From NCBI GenBank assembly GCA_019429275.1, contig JAHYJC010000003.1, positions 1 through 64,000 on the forward strand: a stretch of DNA of 64,000 bases, read 5' to 3'. Positions 7,714-16,675 of the stretch are shown in pieces; positions within the stretch are counted from its first letter, which is position 1, and every line of letters starts with the position of its first letter. Below the pieces are notes generated by a model. That model saw only the letters and a list, made by a program, of their open reading frames with translations, searched no databases and was not told the DNA's origin. Both the position numbers and the translations under genes were made by a program. The DNA is from Lentimicrobium sp. GTDB lineage: Bacteria > Bacteroidota > Bacteroidia > Bacteroidales > Lentimicrobiaceae.

Positions 7714-7825
7714 CGAAAGAAAATTATCTTTTTGAAAAAAAGTAACTTTAGATGAGAAAAATTGTGGAATATTTTTATGTTGCTGAGTAGCTTAAATTCT
7801 ACATCACAATTTGCAATAAAGCCGC

Positions 7826-10222
7826 TTAAAATTTCCAGTTCCACCCCACATTCGGCATAAACGGGAAGAATGATCTCTGCATCAGCACAACACGCTCATA
7901 ACTGGTATTATCCGGCCCAAATACAGATATCGTTGAAAAATAATAGGAATTCGGATTGCGATTATTGTAAAGGTTGATCACACCCAGTGAAAATGTCCTG
8001 TGATATCTTTTCTTCTGTTTGTGAAAATTGAAACTTATGTCGAGCCTGTGGTAAGGTTTGGTTTTGAAAGCATTACGTTCAGAGTAAATGTACAATTCAT
8101 TCATATGGGTGTAATCTCCGGCTGTGACCGGCACATAGTATTTTGAAACCGGCAGGGTAAGCCGATATCCGGAGTTAAAAACCCATGCACACGAAAGATC
8201 TATATTATCGTCAATTTTGATCATAAGCGCGAGATTTATGGTGTGCCTTATGTCGAACTGATCAGGGAATAGTTTCCCTTGATTTACATCTTCAAATTTT
8301 CTGTCGCTTCGGGCAAGGGTATAACTTATCCATCCTGTGAGCTTACCCTGATTTTTTGCTGCCATAAATTCCGCACCATAAGCTCGTCCTGTTCCGTTGA
8401 TGGCAAAGAGATTCTCCCAATTCTCACGGCCTTCCCAAAGCGAAGCCCCGTCCTGAAGCATGGCCAGACGACTAAAGTGCTTGTAATACAATTCGCTGCT
8501 ATACACAATCTTACGCGGTGAAACAAATTCAATCCCGGTCGAAACCTGTTTCATTATTGACGGAGGCAGCTTGACGGTTGCAGGCAACAGGTATTCAACC
8601 GGCATTCCTATGCTGTTGTTGCCGGTGATGTGCATATTCTGGCTCATCACATCAAATGATACAAAACTGTTCAGGTTTTTGTTGTGATGAAAACTTGCTT
8701 TTAACCTGGGTTCCGGTATTATGTAAAACCGGTTTTCGATGGCAAAAGTGTTGAGTCGCCCACCCAATTCCAGCGTGTGACCTGCCGGTCGGGTTATTTT
8801 TCCACCGGCATAAATTATGCCTTCAAAAGCTTCCATCAACATTGTGTGGTTGTGACCAGATTGCAAAGCGTTGTTGCCGCCCGATGTCTCGTAGGTATAA
8901 TCATTTGGCTTAAAATACCTGTAGGTGAGCTGTGTTCCGCCAAATATGCTGGTTGCAGGTGTTATGTAATATTCCATTTCCGATTTCAGACTGTATTCAC
9001 CGATTGTCGAAAGCAGGGTGTTTTTTGCAATATATTTATCTTCATTACTTGTATTTTCCGAAATTAAATTGTTCTTAACCCGGTATTTCGAAAAATGCAG
9101 GGTGGTATTGCTGAATACCCGGCTGTTGAAGAGATGGTTCCAGCGAAGGGCAGCCATTGTATTGCCCCATTGGTTTGTTTGCATGTAATAATCTGTTCCG
9201 TCGTCTTTTTTTTCTTTGAAGCCGGCAAGTGTTTTGTCGTCTCCTGTGTAAAAGCTCAGATGGATTTTGTTTTTGGCATCAATAATTTTGTTCAGTTTAA
9301 TGTTAAGATCGTAAAAATTGTACCCCACCGTTGAGCCGGGATTGACTTTTTGGGCCAAAGGTCTCGCGATCAGGTCGAAATAAAACCGCCTGAAGCTGAT
9401 CAGGTAAGAAGCTTTGTTTTTTTGAATCGGACCATTCACGGTAAATCTGGCAGAAACCAATCCCAGACTTACATTACCACCGGTTTTCGAAAGATTTCCG
9501 TCGGCCATATTCACATCAAGCACCGACGAAAGCCTGCCCCCGTATTTTGAAGGAAATCCACCTTTTATAAGCGTTGAACTTTTGATGGCATCGGTGTTAA
9601 AGGCTGAAATAAAACCTCCGAGATGGTTAATGTTATAAAGTGGAACATCATCAAGCATAACTAGGTTCTGATCGGGTGAACCGCCCCGCACATGAAGCCC
9701 CGTAGTGCCTTCATGGCCTTGCTGAACACCGGGTGTAAGCTGGTAAACCTTTATCAGGTCGGTTTCACCCCCCAGCGCAGGAAGTGATTTAATTACCTGG
9801 GCAGTTAGCCGGTGCATGCCAGGCGACGAAGTAATTCCTGCATTATTTCCCGAAATGATTTCAACCTGTTTAAGCTCTACGCCGGCCTTTAACCGGATAT
9901 TTACCAAAGTATCTTTTATCAGATTATTCAACAGCAAAGTGTCGCTGAGGTAGCCAACATAAGTAATTACAAGCACCACGGGTGCACATTGTGGCAACCC
10001 CGGGGTAATGCTGAAAAAGCCATAACCATTGCTGCTTGTGCCTTTGGCTGTATTGGCCTCGTAAATACCGGCATACAATAACCTTTCACCACTTTTTGAA
10101 TCCGAGACAAATCCGCTGATGGTTTGCCCTGAAACACCTTTTTGAATCAGCAAAATCATTATGAAACCCAGCAAAACGAGGTTGCGGGAAACTGAATATC
10201 GGTTTATTTTATTTGAATTCAT
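7826..10222 (-). CDS. TonB-dependent outer-membrane receptor
   Basis: A 798-residue outer-membrane receptor. A signal peptide is followed by a carboxypeptidase-regulatory-like domain (ISGFVSDSKSGERLLYAGIY, residues ~34-120). The plug domain comes next (LPALGGETDLIKVYQLTPGV, GGSPDQNLVMLDDVPLYN), then a beta-barrel ending in an aromatic residue (WNWKF). It imports a ligand too large or scarce for porins, using TonB energy. Its start overlaps the stop of the DUF4249 lipoprotein gene by 14 bp, so the two are translationally coupled. TonB receptor/DUF4249 pairs are common in Bacteroidota and resemble SusC/SusD pairs functionally. The substrate cannot be told from sequence. Confidence 0.9.
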   Translation of the reverse strand: MNSNKINRYSVSRNLVLLGFIMILLIQKGVSGQTISGFVSDSKSGERLLYAGIYEANTAKGTSSNGYGFFSITPGLPQCAPVVLVITYVGYLSDTLLLNNLIKDTLVNIRLKAGVELKQVEIISGNNAGITSSPGMHRLTAQVIKSLPALGGETDLIKVYQLTPGVQQGHEGTTGLHVRGGSPDQNLVMLDDVPLYNINHLGGFISAFNTDAIKSSTLIKGGFPSKYGGRLSSVLDVNMADGNLSKTGGNVSLGLVSARFTVNGPIQKNKASYLISFRRFYFDLIARPLAQKVNPGSTVGYNFYDLNIKLNKIIDAKNKIHLSFYTGDDKTLAGFKEKKDDGTDYYMQTNQWGNTMAALRWNHLFNSRVFSNTTLHFSKYRVKNNLISENTSNEDKYIAKNTLLSTIGEYSLKSEMEYYITPATSIFGGTQLTYRYFKPNDYTYETSGGNNALQSGHNHTMLMEAFEGIIYAGGKITRPAGHTLELGGRLNTFAIENRFYIIPEPRLKASFHHNKNLNSFVSFDVMSQNMHITGNNSIGMPVEYLLPATVKLPPSIMKQVSTGIEFVSPRKIVYSSELYYKHFSRLAMLQDGASLWEGRENWENLFAINGTGRAYGAEFMAAKNQGKLTGWISYTLARSDRKFEDVNQGKLFPDQFDIRHTINLALMIKIDDNIDLSCAWVFNSGYRLTLPVSKYYVPVTAGDYTHMNELYIYSERNAFKTKPYHRLDISFNFHKQKKRYHRTFSLGVINLYNNRNPNSYYFSTISVFGPDNTSYERVVLMQRSFFPFMPNVGWNWKF

Positions 10223-11105
10223 AAACTACAGTATCGCGGGTGGATGTAAAAAGTGAGAATAATCCGGCACCATTTTCTATGTTGCCATCGATTGAAACCG
10301 GTAAAGTCATGCCCTGCCAGATACCGCCCTGATTATACATGAATTTATAAAGTGTTTTATAATAAAGGTAATGCTCGCGGGTAACACTTCTAAGCTCCGA
10401 AACCACAATCACTTTTTGCAGAGATTCAGTGAAAAAGTAGAGGAAATAGTACAATGGTATGCTTACCTGTGATCCATTGAACATGGCATCGCTGAAAAGC
10501 ATGGTTGTGGGTTCGTACTGCATAATGTCCTCACTTACCATGATGGGATCAAACGACCTGAAATAATGGTAACCATAGCTGGTGGACGAATCATCCACAA
10601 TTTGTGTGACAGTAAGACTAAATTCGTAATAATTGGTTTCGTCGGAAGGGTCGTCGAAACTCAATTGAACCCTTGAAAAATAAACATCATCAATAAGAAG
10701 AGCCGATGGTGTAATTTCAATGTTGTGGGCAATGATGCTTTTGGGTATTACTGTTTGTGCAAAGGTGTGTTTATTGTCTGTGCCGGTTACCCGAAGAAAA
10801 ATGGTGTCGCCGGGTTGAGCTGATAAACCATCTGCAATAAATCTTTTTCCGTTATACCTCAGCGGGGTTTGGTTCCCGTTATGAATAACAAAAGCTTCGG
10901 CGGTTGAATCGCAGCCGCTATATCGGGTTGTGTCGTAAATATGCCGTGTTCGGGCAATATATAGCTGCAGGGTATCATTATGCGATTGGCTGGTAAAGGC
11001 AACGGTAGTTGTTTCCGCCTGGGGAATGTCCATATCAACCGGTGTTTCACAGGAAGTAAACAAAAGGACAAAAATTGCAATTAATAAGTGTATTGTTTTT
11101 TGCAT
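10209..11105 (-). CDS. DUF4249-type lipoprotein partner of the TonB receptor
   Basis: A 298-residue predicted lipoprotein: a hydrophobic leader ends in lipobox FTSC (cysteine ~19), followed by a beta-rich domain. The pattern AETTTVAFTSQSHNDTLQL and downstream location of a TonB receptor match DUF4249 proteins. These are surface or periplasmic lipoproteins always paired with such receptors. It is the first gene of the two-gene unit and overlaps the receptor gene by 14 bp. Role in ligand capture is inferred from pairing only. Confidence 0.78.
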   Translation of the reverse strand: MQKTIHLLIAIFVLLFTSCETPVDMDIPQAETTTVAFTSQSHNDTLQLYIARTRHIYDTTRYSGCDSTAEAFVIHNGNQTPLRYNGKRFIADGLSAQPGDTIFLRVTGTDNKHTFAQTVIPKSIIAHNIEITPSALLIDDVYFSRVQLSFDDPSDETNYYEFSLTVTQIVDDSSTSYGYHYFRSFDPIMVSEDIMQYEPTTMLFSDAMFNGSQVSIPLYYFLYFFTESLQKVIVVSELRSVTREHYLYYKTLYKFMYNQGGIWQGMTLPVSIDGNIENGAGLFSLFTSTRDTVVYEFK

Positions 11106-11117
11106 AAAAAGAAGAAA

Positions 11118-11146
11118 AGCACCCCGATTGAAAATGGCGGGGTGCT
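11118..11146 (-). terminator. Rho-independent terminator downstream of the 11156-11758 gene
   Basis: AGCACCCCG (11118-11126) pairs with CGGGGTGCT (11138-11146) around an 11-nt loop. On the minus strand the stem is followed by TTTTCTTCTTTTT. It falls 9 bp past the stop codon of the upstream gene and just before the DUF4249 gene. Confidence 0.8.
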
Positions 11147-11155
11147 GATTACAAT

Positions 11156-11758
11156 TTACTTAAAATGGTAGTTAAGTTTGTAGGTAGGTGCAAAATGATA
11201 TCCTTCAAACCAAATATCGGGTGAGTATTTAACCATCAGATCAAGCGTTACCTTTTTTTTGTAGAGGTTGATGCCCATTCCGGCAGAGGTGAACCAGCCT
11301 GGTTTAGGTTTTTTCAACTCTTCAATTACATCTGGTGGATAATTATTAATTCCGGGAAAATCAAAACTAATAAACCGATAATAACCCCCAAGCTCAGTTA
11401 TTATAGAAACATTCTTTTTGCTGAAGAAAATGTATCTACCCAAAATCCCCGGTTTAAATTCGAAATAGTACTCGCTATTTGCTTTATTCTTCGAATTATA
11501 AAACGACAAATCCACAGCCAGAAACAAATTTTTCGGCACTTCAATTCCATACCTTATGGCGTATACCTTAATCTTGGACTTTCCGGGATAATAGCTGGTT
11601 TGCCATAACCTGTCAAGGGAATTGATGTAGGGGTTAAATTGTATTCCAACAAATTGACTGTTTTCATTTAAGATTTTTGCAAAAATGTTTTGGGCATGAA
11701 CATTTTGTTGGTTCAAAAGAAAAGGAAGAAAAATAATAAAATAACCGAAGATTTTCAT
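11156..11758 (-). CDS. Secreted protein, probably a small outer-membrane beta-barrel
   Basis: A 200-residue protein with a clear signal peptide (cleavage near VHAQN). It has alternating hydrophobic/aromatic strands (YAIRYGIEVPKNLFLAVDL, GRYIFFSK, ITELGGYYRFI) and a C-terminal YKLNYHFK, all typical of small Bacteroidota outer-membrane barrels. No named family is recognised. It lies 59 bp downstream of the 322-residue lipoprotein gene on the same strand and is followed by a terminator. The two may be a bicistronic unit driven from the duplicated leader. Confidence 0.6.
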   Translation of the reverse strand: MKIFGYFIIFLPFLLNQQNVHAQNIFAKILNENSQFVGIQFNPYINSLDRLWQTSYYPGKSKIKVYAIRYGIEVPKNLFLAVDLSFYNSKNKANSEYYFEFKPGILGRYIFFSKKNVSIITELGGYYRFISFDFPGINNYPPDVIEELKKPKPGWFTSAGMGINLYKKKVTLDLMVKYSPDIWFEGYHFAPTYKLNYHFK

Positions 11759-11817
11759 TTAATTAAGTTTGGGTAAATAATTGTTTGTGTGTGCTATACA
11801 CAAGTTTCTTCACTTTG

Positions 11818-12786
11818 TTAATCAGCAAACAACTGGTTGTCGATTATTTGGGCTATATTGCCATATCTCTGTCCATAATGAGTAACTAGACATGAACTAT
11901 TAGGTGTTGAAATAGGTAAGACTGCCCCATCAACTAAAGTACGTCTAAAGTTGTCATGATCTAATTTTCGATCATAAGTCGGAGGAATAGAAATTGGAGT
12001 GGATAACTGACCAAGCCATTCCATTCGATAATATCCTTCTTTGCTACTTTGTATCAATTCGGGAATTTTTGCGTAAACCCAAGCTCCAGTCCAATTTTTT
12101 TGTTGAGATGTGGTTCTTGCATCATAATTGTTATTGCCATCCCATCCATGGTATAGCCTTGCAACTATCCTTCTATCTGACCATCCTGGGAAATATACAG
12201 TTCTATAACTAATTTGCTCATCTTTTAAGGTTGATAGTTGCGGATTAACTTCACATTTTATTTTAGTGTCAGTTGACGCCAATAGCGAATTAATTAACAC
12301 TGTGAATTTTACCTCGTCTTTTGTAGAAAACACAGCTTTTTCTGTTAATCTAAACAATGTGCTTTTAATCTTATAAACCCCATGTTTATCAGATAAATAG
12401 CTTTTTAAAGAGGACATAGGCATCTCCCAAAATTCCGAGTTGTCTTCAAGAATAATTTTTTTAAAACAATCGGGATTTTTTGTCCTATAATTATCAAATT
12501 CAACAGGGTCGGTAATTCTCATTCCTTTGTCGTAAACTTCTGAGAATGATTCAAACCCTAAATTTTTGTTAAATTGGTAAATAATTTCAGGATTTGTTTC
12601 ATTTTGCCTTATCCAGTTAATATGATCATTAAAGGTTGCAGAATCTTTAAATACCAAATATCCGTTTTTTAACTGGATATCGGTGTTTTCTGATTCGTTT
12701 TGGGTCGTTTCGATGTCTTTCTTACAGCCAGCAAGTGTAAAAGCAATCAGGATTAGCGCGAAAATTGATTTTTTCATTGTGTTCAT
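11818..12786 (-). CDS. Lipoprotein of unknown function
   Basis: A 322-residue lipoprotein with lipobox LAGC (cysteine ~21 from the ATG at 12786; an ATG three codons on is also possible). After the anchor comes NGYLVFKDSATFNDHINWI, a pattern seen at the start of many Bacteroidota lipoproteins of unknown role. The middle resembles a secreted surface domain with basic and aromatic stretches (VARLYHGWDGNNNYDARTTS). No catalytic motif was found. Its upstream region, including the leader hairpin, is the second copy of that preceding the T9SS cargo gene at 4070-6412. Confidence 0.65.
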   Translation of the reverse strand: MNTMKKSIFALILIAFTLAGCKKDIETTQNESENTDIQLKNGYLVFKDSATFNDHINWIRQNETNPEIIYQFNKNLGFESFSEVYDKGMRITDPVEFDNYRTKNPDCFKKIILEDNSEFWEMPMSSLKSYLSDKHGVYKIKSTLFRLTEKAVFSTKDEVKFTVLINSLLASTDTKIKCEVNPQLSTLKDEQISYRTVYFPGWSDRRIVARLYHGWDGNNNYDARTTSQQKNWTGAWVYAKIPELIQSSKEGYYRMEWLGQLSTPISIPPTYDRKLDHDNFRRTLVDGAVLPISTPNSSCLVTHYGQRYGNIAQIIDNQLFAD

Positions 12787-12810
12787 AGTTTTCGTAATTT
12801 TGCGCTCATT

Positions 12811-12879
12811 ACCGGTTGGCAGGGGAGCGGTTGCCGGTTAGCTTGTCAGAGTAAGGGCAGCCAACTCCCCGTAGCCGGT
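12811..12879 (-). promoter_or_regulatory. Leader hairpin, copy 2
   Basis: The arms ACCGGTTGGCAGGGGAG (12811-12827) and CTCCCCGTAGCCGGT (12865-12879) match those of copy 1 except for one base, while the intervening 37 nt differ at many positions. It lies 25 nt before the start of the lipoprotein gene. Confidence 0.5.
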
Positions 12880-13083
12880 AATAAGCCGGTTAAAATTATT
12901 TAATTTGTCTGTGTTCCGAGGTGATTTTACAGCAGCATTTCCTGCCACAATGTGGCTTCCTCCTTTCTAAGTATCTATGGTTTTATTGGTTTGCCGTAAT
13001 ACAACAGCCCGTTTTTTTTAAGCTTAAATTATATATTACCCTCTAATATTAAGTATTCAATCCTGATATTCCCGGGTTTGTTG

Positions 13084-13091
13084 CAAATATA
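13084..13091 (-). promoter_or_regulatory. Candidate promoter -7 box (TATATTTG), copy 2
   Basis: Identical to the box at 6710-6717, with identical flanks. It predicts a leader of about 300 nt for the lipoprotein gene. Confidence 0.45.
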
Positions 13092-13411
13092 GCCTTATTA
13101 GTTTAAAAACTCAGATTGGGGAGAGAAAAAGCGTTATATTTAAGAATTTTAGAACAGTTCTAAATAAAAAAAAGCCAAAGATATTATTATGGGTATTATT
13201 TTCATATTAGATATATAAATGCTGCATGTTTTGAGGATAAATAATCAGTGTCATTATAATTCTGTTAATGAAGAAAAATCTTATTAAGAAACCTGGATTT
13301 CTCAGTCCCTTGAAACTCCGAAACCTATTCTTTAACTGAAGCAGGGTATATCAGCCGGGTCTTGTGCCCGTCCATTAAAAACATTTTCTGATATGATTCA
13401 AATGGCTGGTG

Positions 13412-13789
13412 TCAGTCGTTCATTGTGGCAGGAAGGTCGCTTGAGGGCACGCTTTTATTGATTCCGGTGTCGTTAGCCAGTTCATCAATTTTTGTTTTGC
13501 TCCAGATTTCAGTATTCAGCAAATGGGCAACCCTGCTTATAATGTGAGAGGCTACCGGGGCGGTCAGGAATATAAAAACAACAATCATCAGGCTGATGAC
13601 TGATGTGTAGAAATCAGCAAAAAAGAACACTGCGGCAATCAGAAACAACAAAATGCCAAAAGCCGGCGCTTTGGTGGCTGCGTGCATCCGGGTATAAACA
13701 TCAGGAAAACGGATTACACCGACAGCCGCAAGCAATGAAAAAAATGCTCCGGCAAGTACAAAAATGGCTACTATAAGGTTGTTAATCAT
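13412..13789 (-). CDS. mrpG: Mrp antiporter subunit G
   Basis: A 125-residue protein with three hydrophobic segments and the MrpG/MnhG hallmark GVIRFPDVYTRMHAATKAPAFG near residues 24-45. It is one of the small subunits of the hetero-oligomeric Na+(K+)/H+ antiporter in the inner membrane. It overlaps mrpF by 8 bp and ends the operon. The C-terminal tail is polar (ELANDTGINKS...). A partial second copy is at 7038-7313. Confidence 0.93.
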   Translation of the reverse strand: MINNLIVAIFVLAGAFFSLLAAVGVIRFPDVYTRMHAATKAPAFGILLFLIAAVFFFADFYTSVISLMIVVFIFLTAPVASHIISRVAHLLNTEIWSKTKIDELANDTGINKSVPSSDLPATMND

Positions 13790-14069
13790 AGTATTTCTTT
13801 TTCAGATAGGTTGCATAGGCAACTGTGCCAATAAAAATAACCAAAGCTACAATGGCAGCAATGTCAAGGTAACGAACCTGGCCTGTGTATATGGCAAATA
13901 CAACGGTAAAGCCTATGGAAAGTGAAGCAATCAGATCGAGGGCTACAATGCGGTCGGGCAATGAAGGCCCTTTGGCCAACCGGTAAAGTGCCAGCAACAT
14001 GGCCGCCGAAAGCATGGTAAGTGCAGTAATTGAAACCCAATCAGGTAAAACAGAGTAATCGGTCATCAT
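13782..14069 (-). CDS. mrpF: Mrp antiporter subunit F
   Basis: A 95-residue protein with three membrane segments and the MrpF motif KGPSLPDRIVALDLIA near residues 28-44, continuing to YLDIAAIVALVIFIGTVAYA. It overlaps mrpE by 4 bp and mrpG by 8 bp, indicating translational coupling. MrpF is needed for assembly of the antiporter complex and has been linked to bile-salt or cation efflux in other bacteria. Confidence 0.93.
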   Translation of the reverse strand: MMTDYSVLPDWVSITALTMLSAAMLLALYRLAKGPSLPDRIVALDLIASLSIGFTVVFAIYTGQVRYLDIAAIVALVIFIGTVAYATYLKKKYYD

Positions 14070-14404
14070 TCAAAAACCTCCATAACTTTTTTTTCAATGC
14101 CCTCTTTTATCTCCGATTCAAAAGAATCGCGGTCATTTACATACATTCCGTGTACATATATACTTTTCCGGTCGTCACTGATGTCCATACATACACTGCC
14201 CGGTGTCATGGTAATCAGGTTAAACAATGCCAGAATCTGGTTATCGCTGTTTGCGCGGATGTTAATTTTAACGATGCCCGGACTGATTCTCATTTTAGGG
14301 CTCAGAATATCCCTGGCCAGGAAAAGATTTGCTTTCACCATTTCCCTGACATAAAAGAGCAGAAAGATGAAGAAATCGGGTATGTTGACAAGCATTTTTT
14401 TCAT
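14066..14404 (-). CDS. mrpE: Mrp antiporter subunit E (short form)
   Basis: A 112-residue protein with an N-terminal hydrophobic segment followed by the MrpE soluble domain (ANLFLARDILSPKMRISPGI, then TPGSVCMDISDD near 68-79). Most MrpE proteins are about 160 residues with two or more extra N-terminal membrane segments; this form lacks them, so it is a short variant. Position between mrpD and mrpF and the 4-bp overlap with mrpF fix the identity. Confidence 0.88.
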   Translation of the reverse strand: MKKMLVNIPDFFIFLLFYVREMVKANLFLARDILSPKMRISPGIVKINIRANSDNQILALFNLITMTPGSVCMDISDDRKSIYVHGMYVNDRDSFESEIKEGIEKKVMEVFE

Positions 14405-14421
14405 AATGATCGGTTATTGAT

Positions 14422-15912
14422 TTACGAACCCATAACAGCCTGAATGTAAATTTTCGGATCGAGCAACTGTCCGGCAGCATTCATGGCAATTTCAAGGATT
14501 GGCTTTACGGCAAGGCCCATGGTAAGCGTGATAAGTCCAAGAATAACCACAGGTATTACCATTGAAACCGGCAGATTTTCATTTTCGCCTTCATAGGGTG
14601 AAAGGCCTTCAGGGCGGGGTTTCCAGAAGGCTTCGTTCCATATTTTTACCATCGAGAATAATGTAAATAAACCTACAGCCAGCGCGATGAATGAAATCAC
14701 ATATTCACCGGCGTTGAATCCGGCCGAAATGAGAATCAGTTTCCCAAAAAATCCCGAAAGGGGAGGAATGCCGGCAAGTCCGAAGGCCGGAATGATAAAC
14801 AGAATCGAAAGCCATGGCCTGATTTTGTAGAGGCCTCCGATTTTCTTCAGGTCATAGCTTCCGGTTACCCGGTTGATCAGTCCGGCCACCAGAAAAGTAT
14901 TGGTTTTGGCGATGATGTTGTGCGCCATATAAAAGATGGCTCCTGCAATTCCGGCTACAGTAAAAATGCCAAGCCCCATAATCATATAGCCAATCTGGCT
15001 GATGATGTGAAAAGAGAGAATTTTCCGGATATCGTATTGCGAAGCGGCCGTCAAAACGCCGATAACCATGGTAAACCCGCCAATCCAAAGGAACAGCGGG
15101 TGCCAGAAAAGTTTATCCTGAACAAAAAACAGGGTATAAAACCTGATCATTGCATATACACCTACTTTGGTGAGCAACCCGGCGAATAATGCCGTAATTG
15201 CTACAGGAGGCGTGTGGTAGGATGCCGGCAGCCAGAAAAAGAACGGGAACACCGCTGCTTTGATCGAAAATGCCACAAAGAACAATACCGCCGAAGTGTT
15301 CATCAGAACATTGTTATCGGCGAGCGAAAGTTTCAGCGCAAGGTCGGCCATGTTCAGGGTGCCGGTTTTTCCATAAAGCAAACCGATTCCGGCCAGAAAG
15401 AAAAGCGACGAAACAAGATTGATACTTACATACTTTATGGCTCCGTTAAGCTGCTTTTTTTCTCCGCCAAGGGTAATCAGTACAAACGATGCGGTAAGCA
15501 TTACTTCGAACCATACATAAAGGTTGAAAATGTCGCCGGTTACAAATGCTCCGTTCACCCCCATCAGCAGGCCATGCACCATGGGAAAATAGAAAAACGA
15601 CTGCCGCTGCCGGTCAATGGCATCAATGGAATAAATACTCACGCTTACCGCGATAATGCCGGCCAGCACCAGCATTATGGAGCTGAATGCATCCACCACC
15701 AGTGTGATGCCGAAGGGAGCTTCCCAGTTTCCGGTGTTCAGCACCAGAATGCCCTGTGATTTTACCCTTAAAGCCAGCAATACTGAAACCACCAATTGCA
15801 GCATTGCTCCGGTAAGTCCGATCCATGGCTGCCATTCCCTTCGCTGAAAGTTGAAGAGCAGAAAAATAATGGTAAGCAGGGGAATAAGTATGGGTAATGC
15901 CGGCAATATCAT
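14422..15912 (-). CDS. mrpD: Mrp antiporter subunit D (NuoN/NuoM-like)
   Basis: A 496-residue membrane protein with about 14 hydrophobic segments, homologous to proton-channel subunits of complex I. Landmarks include DIFNLYVWFEVMLTASFVL near 125-143 with the conserved membrane glutamate, VFFVAFSIKAAVFPFFFWLP near 209-228 with the conserved lysine, and HIISQIGYMIMGLGIFTV near 300-317. It carries one of the two ion pathways of the Mrp complex. It overlaps mrpC by 4 bp. Confidence 0.95.
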   Translation of the reverse strand: MILPALPILIPLLTIIFLLFNFQRREWQPWIGLTGAMLQLVVSVLLALRVKSQGILVLNTGNWEAPFGITLVVDAFSSIMLVLAGIIAVSVSIYSIDAIDRQRQSFFYFPMVHGLLMGVNGAFVTGDIFNLYVWFEVMLTASFVLITLGGEKKQLNGAIKYVSINLVSSLFFLAGIGLLYGKTGTLNMADLALKLSLADNNVLMNTSAVLFFVAFSIKAAVFPFFFWLPASYHTPPVAITALFAGLLTKVGVYAMIRFYTLFFVQDKLFWHPLFLWIGGFTMVIGVLTAASQYDIRKILSFHIISQIGYMIMGLGIFTVAGIAGAIFYMAHNIIAKTNTFLVAGLINRVTGSYDLKKIGGLYKIRPWLSILFIIPAFGLAGIPPLSGFFGKLILISAGFNAGEYVISFIALAVGLFTLFSMVKIWNEAFWKPRPEGLSPYEGENENLPVSMVIPVVILGLITLTMGLAVKPILEIAMNAAGQLLDPKIYIQAVMGS

Positions 15913-16259
15913 TTATTTTCTCCTTCCTTAAGTTCGTCCAGATCTTCGGTTCCTGTTGCCTGATAGAACCGGTACATTAGTGCCAGGAAAAATGCAGTAA
16001 TCCCAAAGCCGATGACAATTGCGGTAAGTATTAAAGCCTGCGGCAGCGGATCGGTGGGATTCGCAGAAACAGCAGTTAAACCATCGCTGGCAAACTGCGG
16101 TTGTCCTTTATGCAAACCTCCTGCAACAAAAATCAGCAGATTGGTGGCATGGCTGAAGAACATTATTCCGAGAATAAGTTTAACGATGCTTCGGCGCAAC
16201 AGAAGGTAAACCCCTGCGGCATAAAGCAATCCTATGACTATGGCGAGTAATACTTCCAT
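15909..16259 (-). CDS. mrpC: Mrp antiporter subunit C (NuoK-like)
   Basis: A 116-residue protein with three membrane segments in the NuoK pattern. Landmarks are GVYLLLRRSIVKLILGIMF near 16-34, SHATNLLIFVAGG near 36-48, and DPLPQALILTAIVIGFGITA near 71-90, the last being the classic MrpC signature. It lies between mrpB and mrpD, overlapping mrpD by 4 bp. Confidence 0.95.
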   Translation of the reverse strand: MEVLLAIVIGLLYAAGVYLLLRRSIVKLILGIMFFSHATNLLIFVAGGLHKGQPQFASDGLTAVSANPTDPLPQALILTAIVIGFGITAFFLALMYRFYQATGTEDLDELKEGENK

Positions 16260-16261
16260 AT

Positions 16262-16675
16262 TTATTCCTCCATTACATTAAAAATAATGGTAACAATTAC
16301 CCCCCACACGGTTAGATAAACTCCGAAATCGAAAAGCAGCGGGGTTCCAAGTTTGAGTTTTCCAAGCAAAGGAATGCTCAGCGAAACCCACTCCCCGGTA
16401 AAAAACGGATTGCCTGCAAACAGCGAGGGCAGTGTGCTGATAAATGCAAAGGAAAGTCCGGCAACGATGAGCATTAACGGGCTGACGCGGAGTTTTTTCT
16501 CAGCTTCCCGTGTATCAAAAGCCATTGCGTAAAAAATAAATCCTGCGGAGGCCATCAAGCCACCTATAAATCCTCCGCCCGGATCATTATGACCCCGGTA
16601 AAAAACCAGCATCGACAAAATAAGCGTGACTGGCAGCAAGCGCGCAGCAGCAAGTTGTACGATGTATGATTTCAT
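16262..16675 (-). CDS. mrpB: Mrp antiporter subunit B
   Basis: A 137-residue protein with four membrane segments and the MnhB motif FYRGHNDPGGGFIGGLMASA near residues 25-44. It also has LFDFGVYLTVWGVIVTIIF near the C-terminus. The start overlaps the mrpA stop by 4 bp. It belongs to the same antiporter complex. Confidence 0.95.
   Translation of the reverse strand: MKSYIVQLAAARLLPVTLILSMLVFYRGHNDPGGGFIGGLMASAGFIFYAMAFDTREAEKKLRVSPLMLIVAGLSFAFISTLPSLFAGNPFFTGEWVSLSIPLLGKLKLGTPLLFDFGVYLTVWGVIVTIIFNVMEE

Larger units (their letters stand above)
12785..13692. repeat. 0.9-kb direct duplication, copy 2
   Basis: Matches 6411-7318 at constant offset. It covers the start of the lipoprotein gene, 625 bp of non-coding DNA (12787-13411, no gene seen) and the 3' part of intact mrpG. 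Because mrpG is complete here and the mrp operon continues upstream, this is the parental arrangement for the mrpG segment. The 6.37-kb distance between copies makes homologous excision of the TonB/DUF4249 segment possible. Confidence 0.92.
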
